Source: Bifidobacterium breve (GTDB lineage: Bacteria > Actinomycetota > Actinomycetes > S36-B12). From it: a stretch of 5,423 nucleotides of DNA. The position numbers and the translations under genes are program-made. This document shows, piece by piece, positions 5,375-5,423 of the stretch. Where the stretch lies: NCBI GenBank assembly GCA_945870085.1, contig CAMBQX010000122.1, positions 1 to 5,423 of the forward strand, given 5' to 3'. Each line of letters opens with the position of its first letter. Position 1 is the first letter of the stretch. The notes under the pieces are model-generated. The model searched no databases. It was not told the DNA's origin and saw only the letters and a program-made list of their open reading frames with translations.

Positions 5375-5423
5375 CACAGGTGCCCCGGCATTACCACCCG
5401 GGCCTTGGTTCCCGCCGCGCTTA

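Overview
The window reads almost entirely on the minus strand. It looks like a chromosomal, housekeeping segment from an actinobacterium of moderate GC content (judged by eye, not counted). The evidence is the gene order (ilvE, cimA, a fumarylacetoacetate-hydrolase-family gene, gltX, then a tRNA-Gln gene), the GTG starts, and the actinobacterial character of the GltX, CimA and IlvE sequences. The genus cannot be fixed from the sequence alone.

In the direction of transcription (high to low coordinates) the layout is as follows. ilvE (4217-5341) encodes branched-chain aminotransferase. A 191-bp gap (4026-4216) follows; it appears to hold a promoter, a 10-residue leader peptide rich in Ile, Val and Leu, a perfect 10-bp hairpin, and an intrinsic terminator ending about 30 nt before the next start codon. 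Then come cimA (2433-4025, citramalate synthase), a fumarylacetoacetate-hydrolase-family gene (1628-2419) and gltX (124-1635, glutamyl-tRNA synthetase). A tRNA-Gln(CUG) gene runs off the left edge (1-54). The cimA-FAH gap is 13 bp and FAH and gltX overlap by 8 bp, so these three genes are probably one operon. No gene-free stretch longer than 300 bp is present.

CimA makes (R)-citramalate from pyruvate and acetyl-CoA, the entry to threonine-independent isoleucine synthesis. IlvE catalyses the last step of Ile, Val and Leu synthesis. GltX charges tRNA(Glu) and, in most actinobacteria, also tRNA(Gln), whose gene lies just downstream with its own likely promoter.

The main discovery candidate is the 4056-4175 region. 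It has the parts of a ribosome-mediated transcription attenuator that would make cimA, and perhaps the FAH gene and gltX behind it, respond to charged branched-chain tRNAs. A second point is a Gln in place of the second His of the usual HxH metal motif in CimA.
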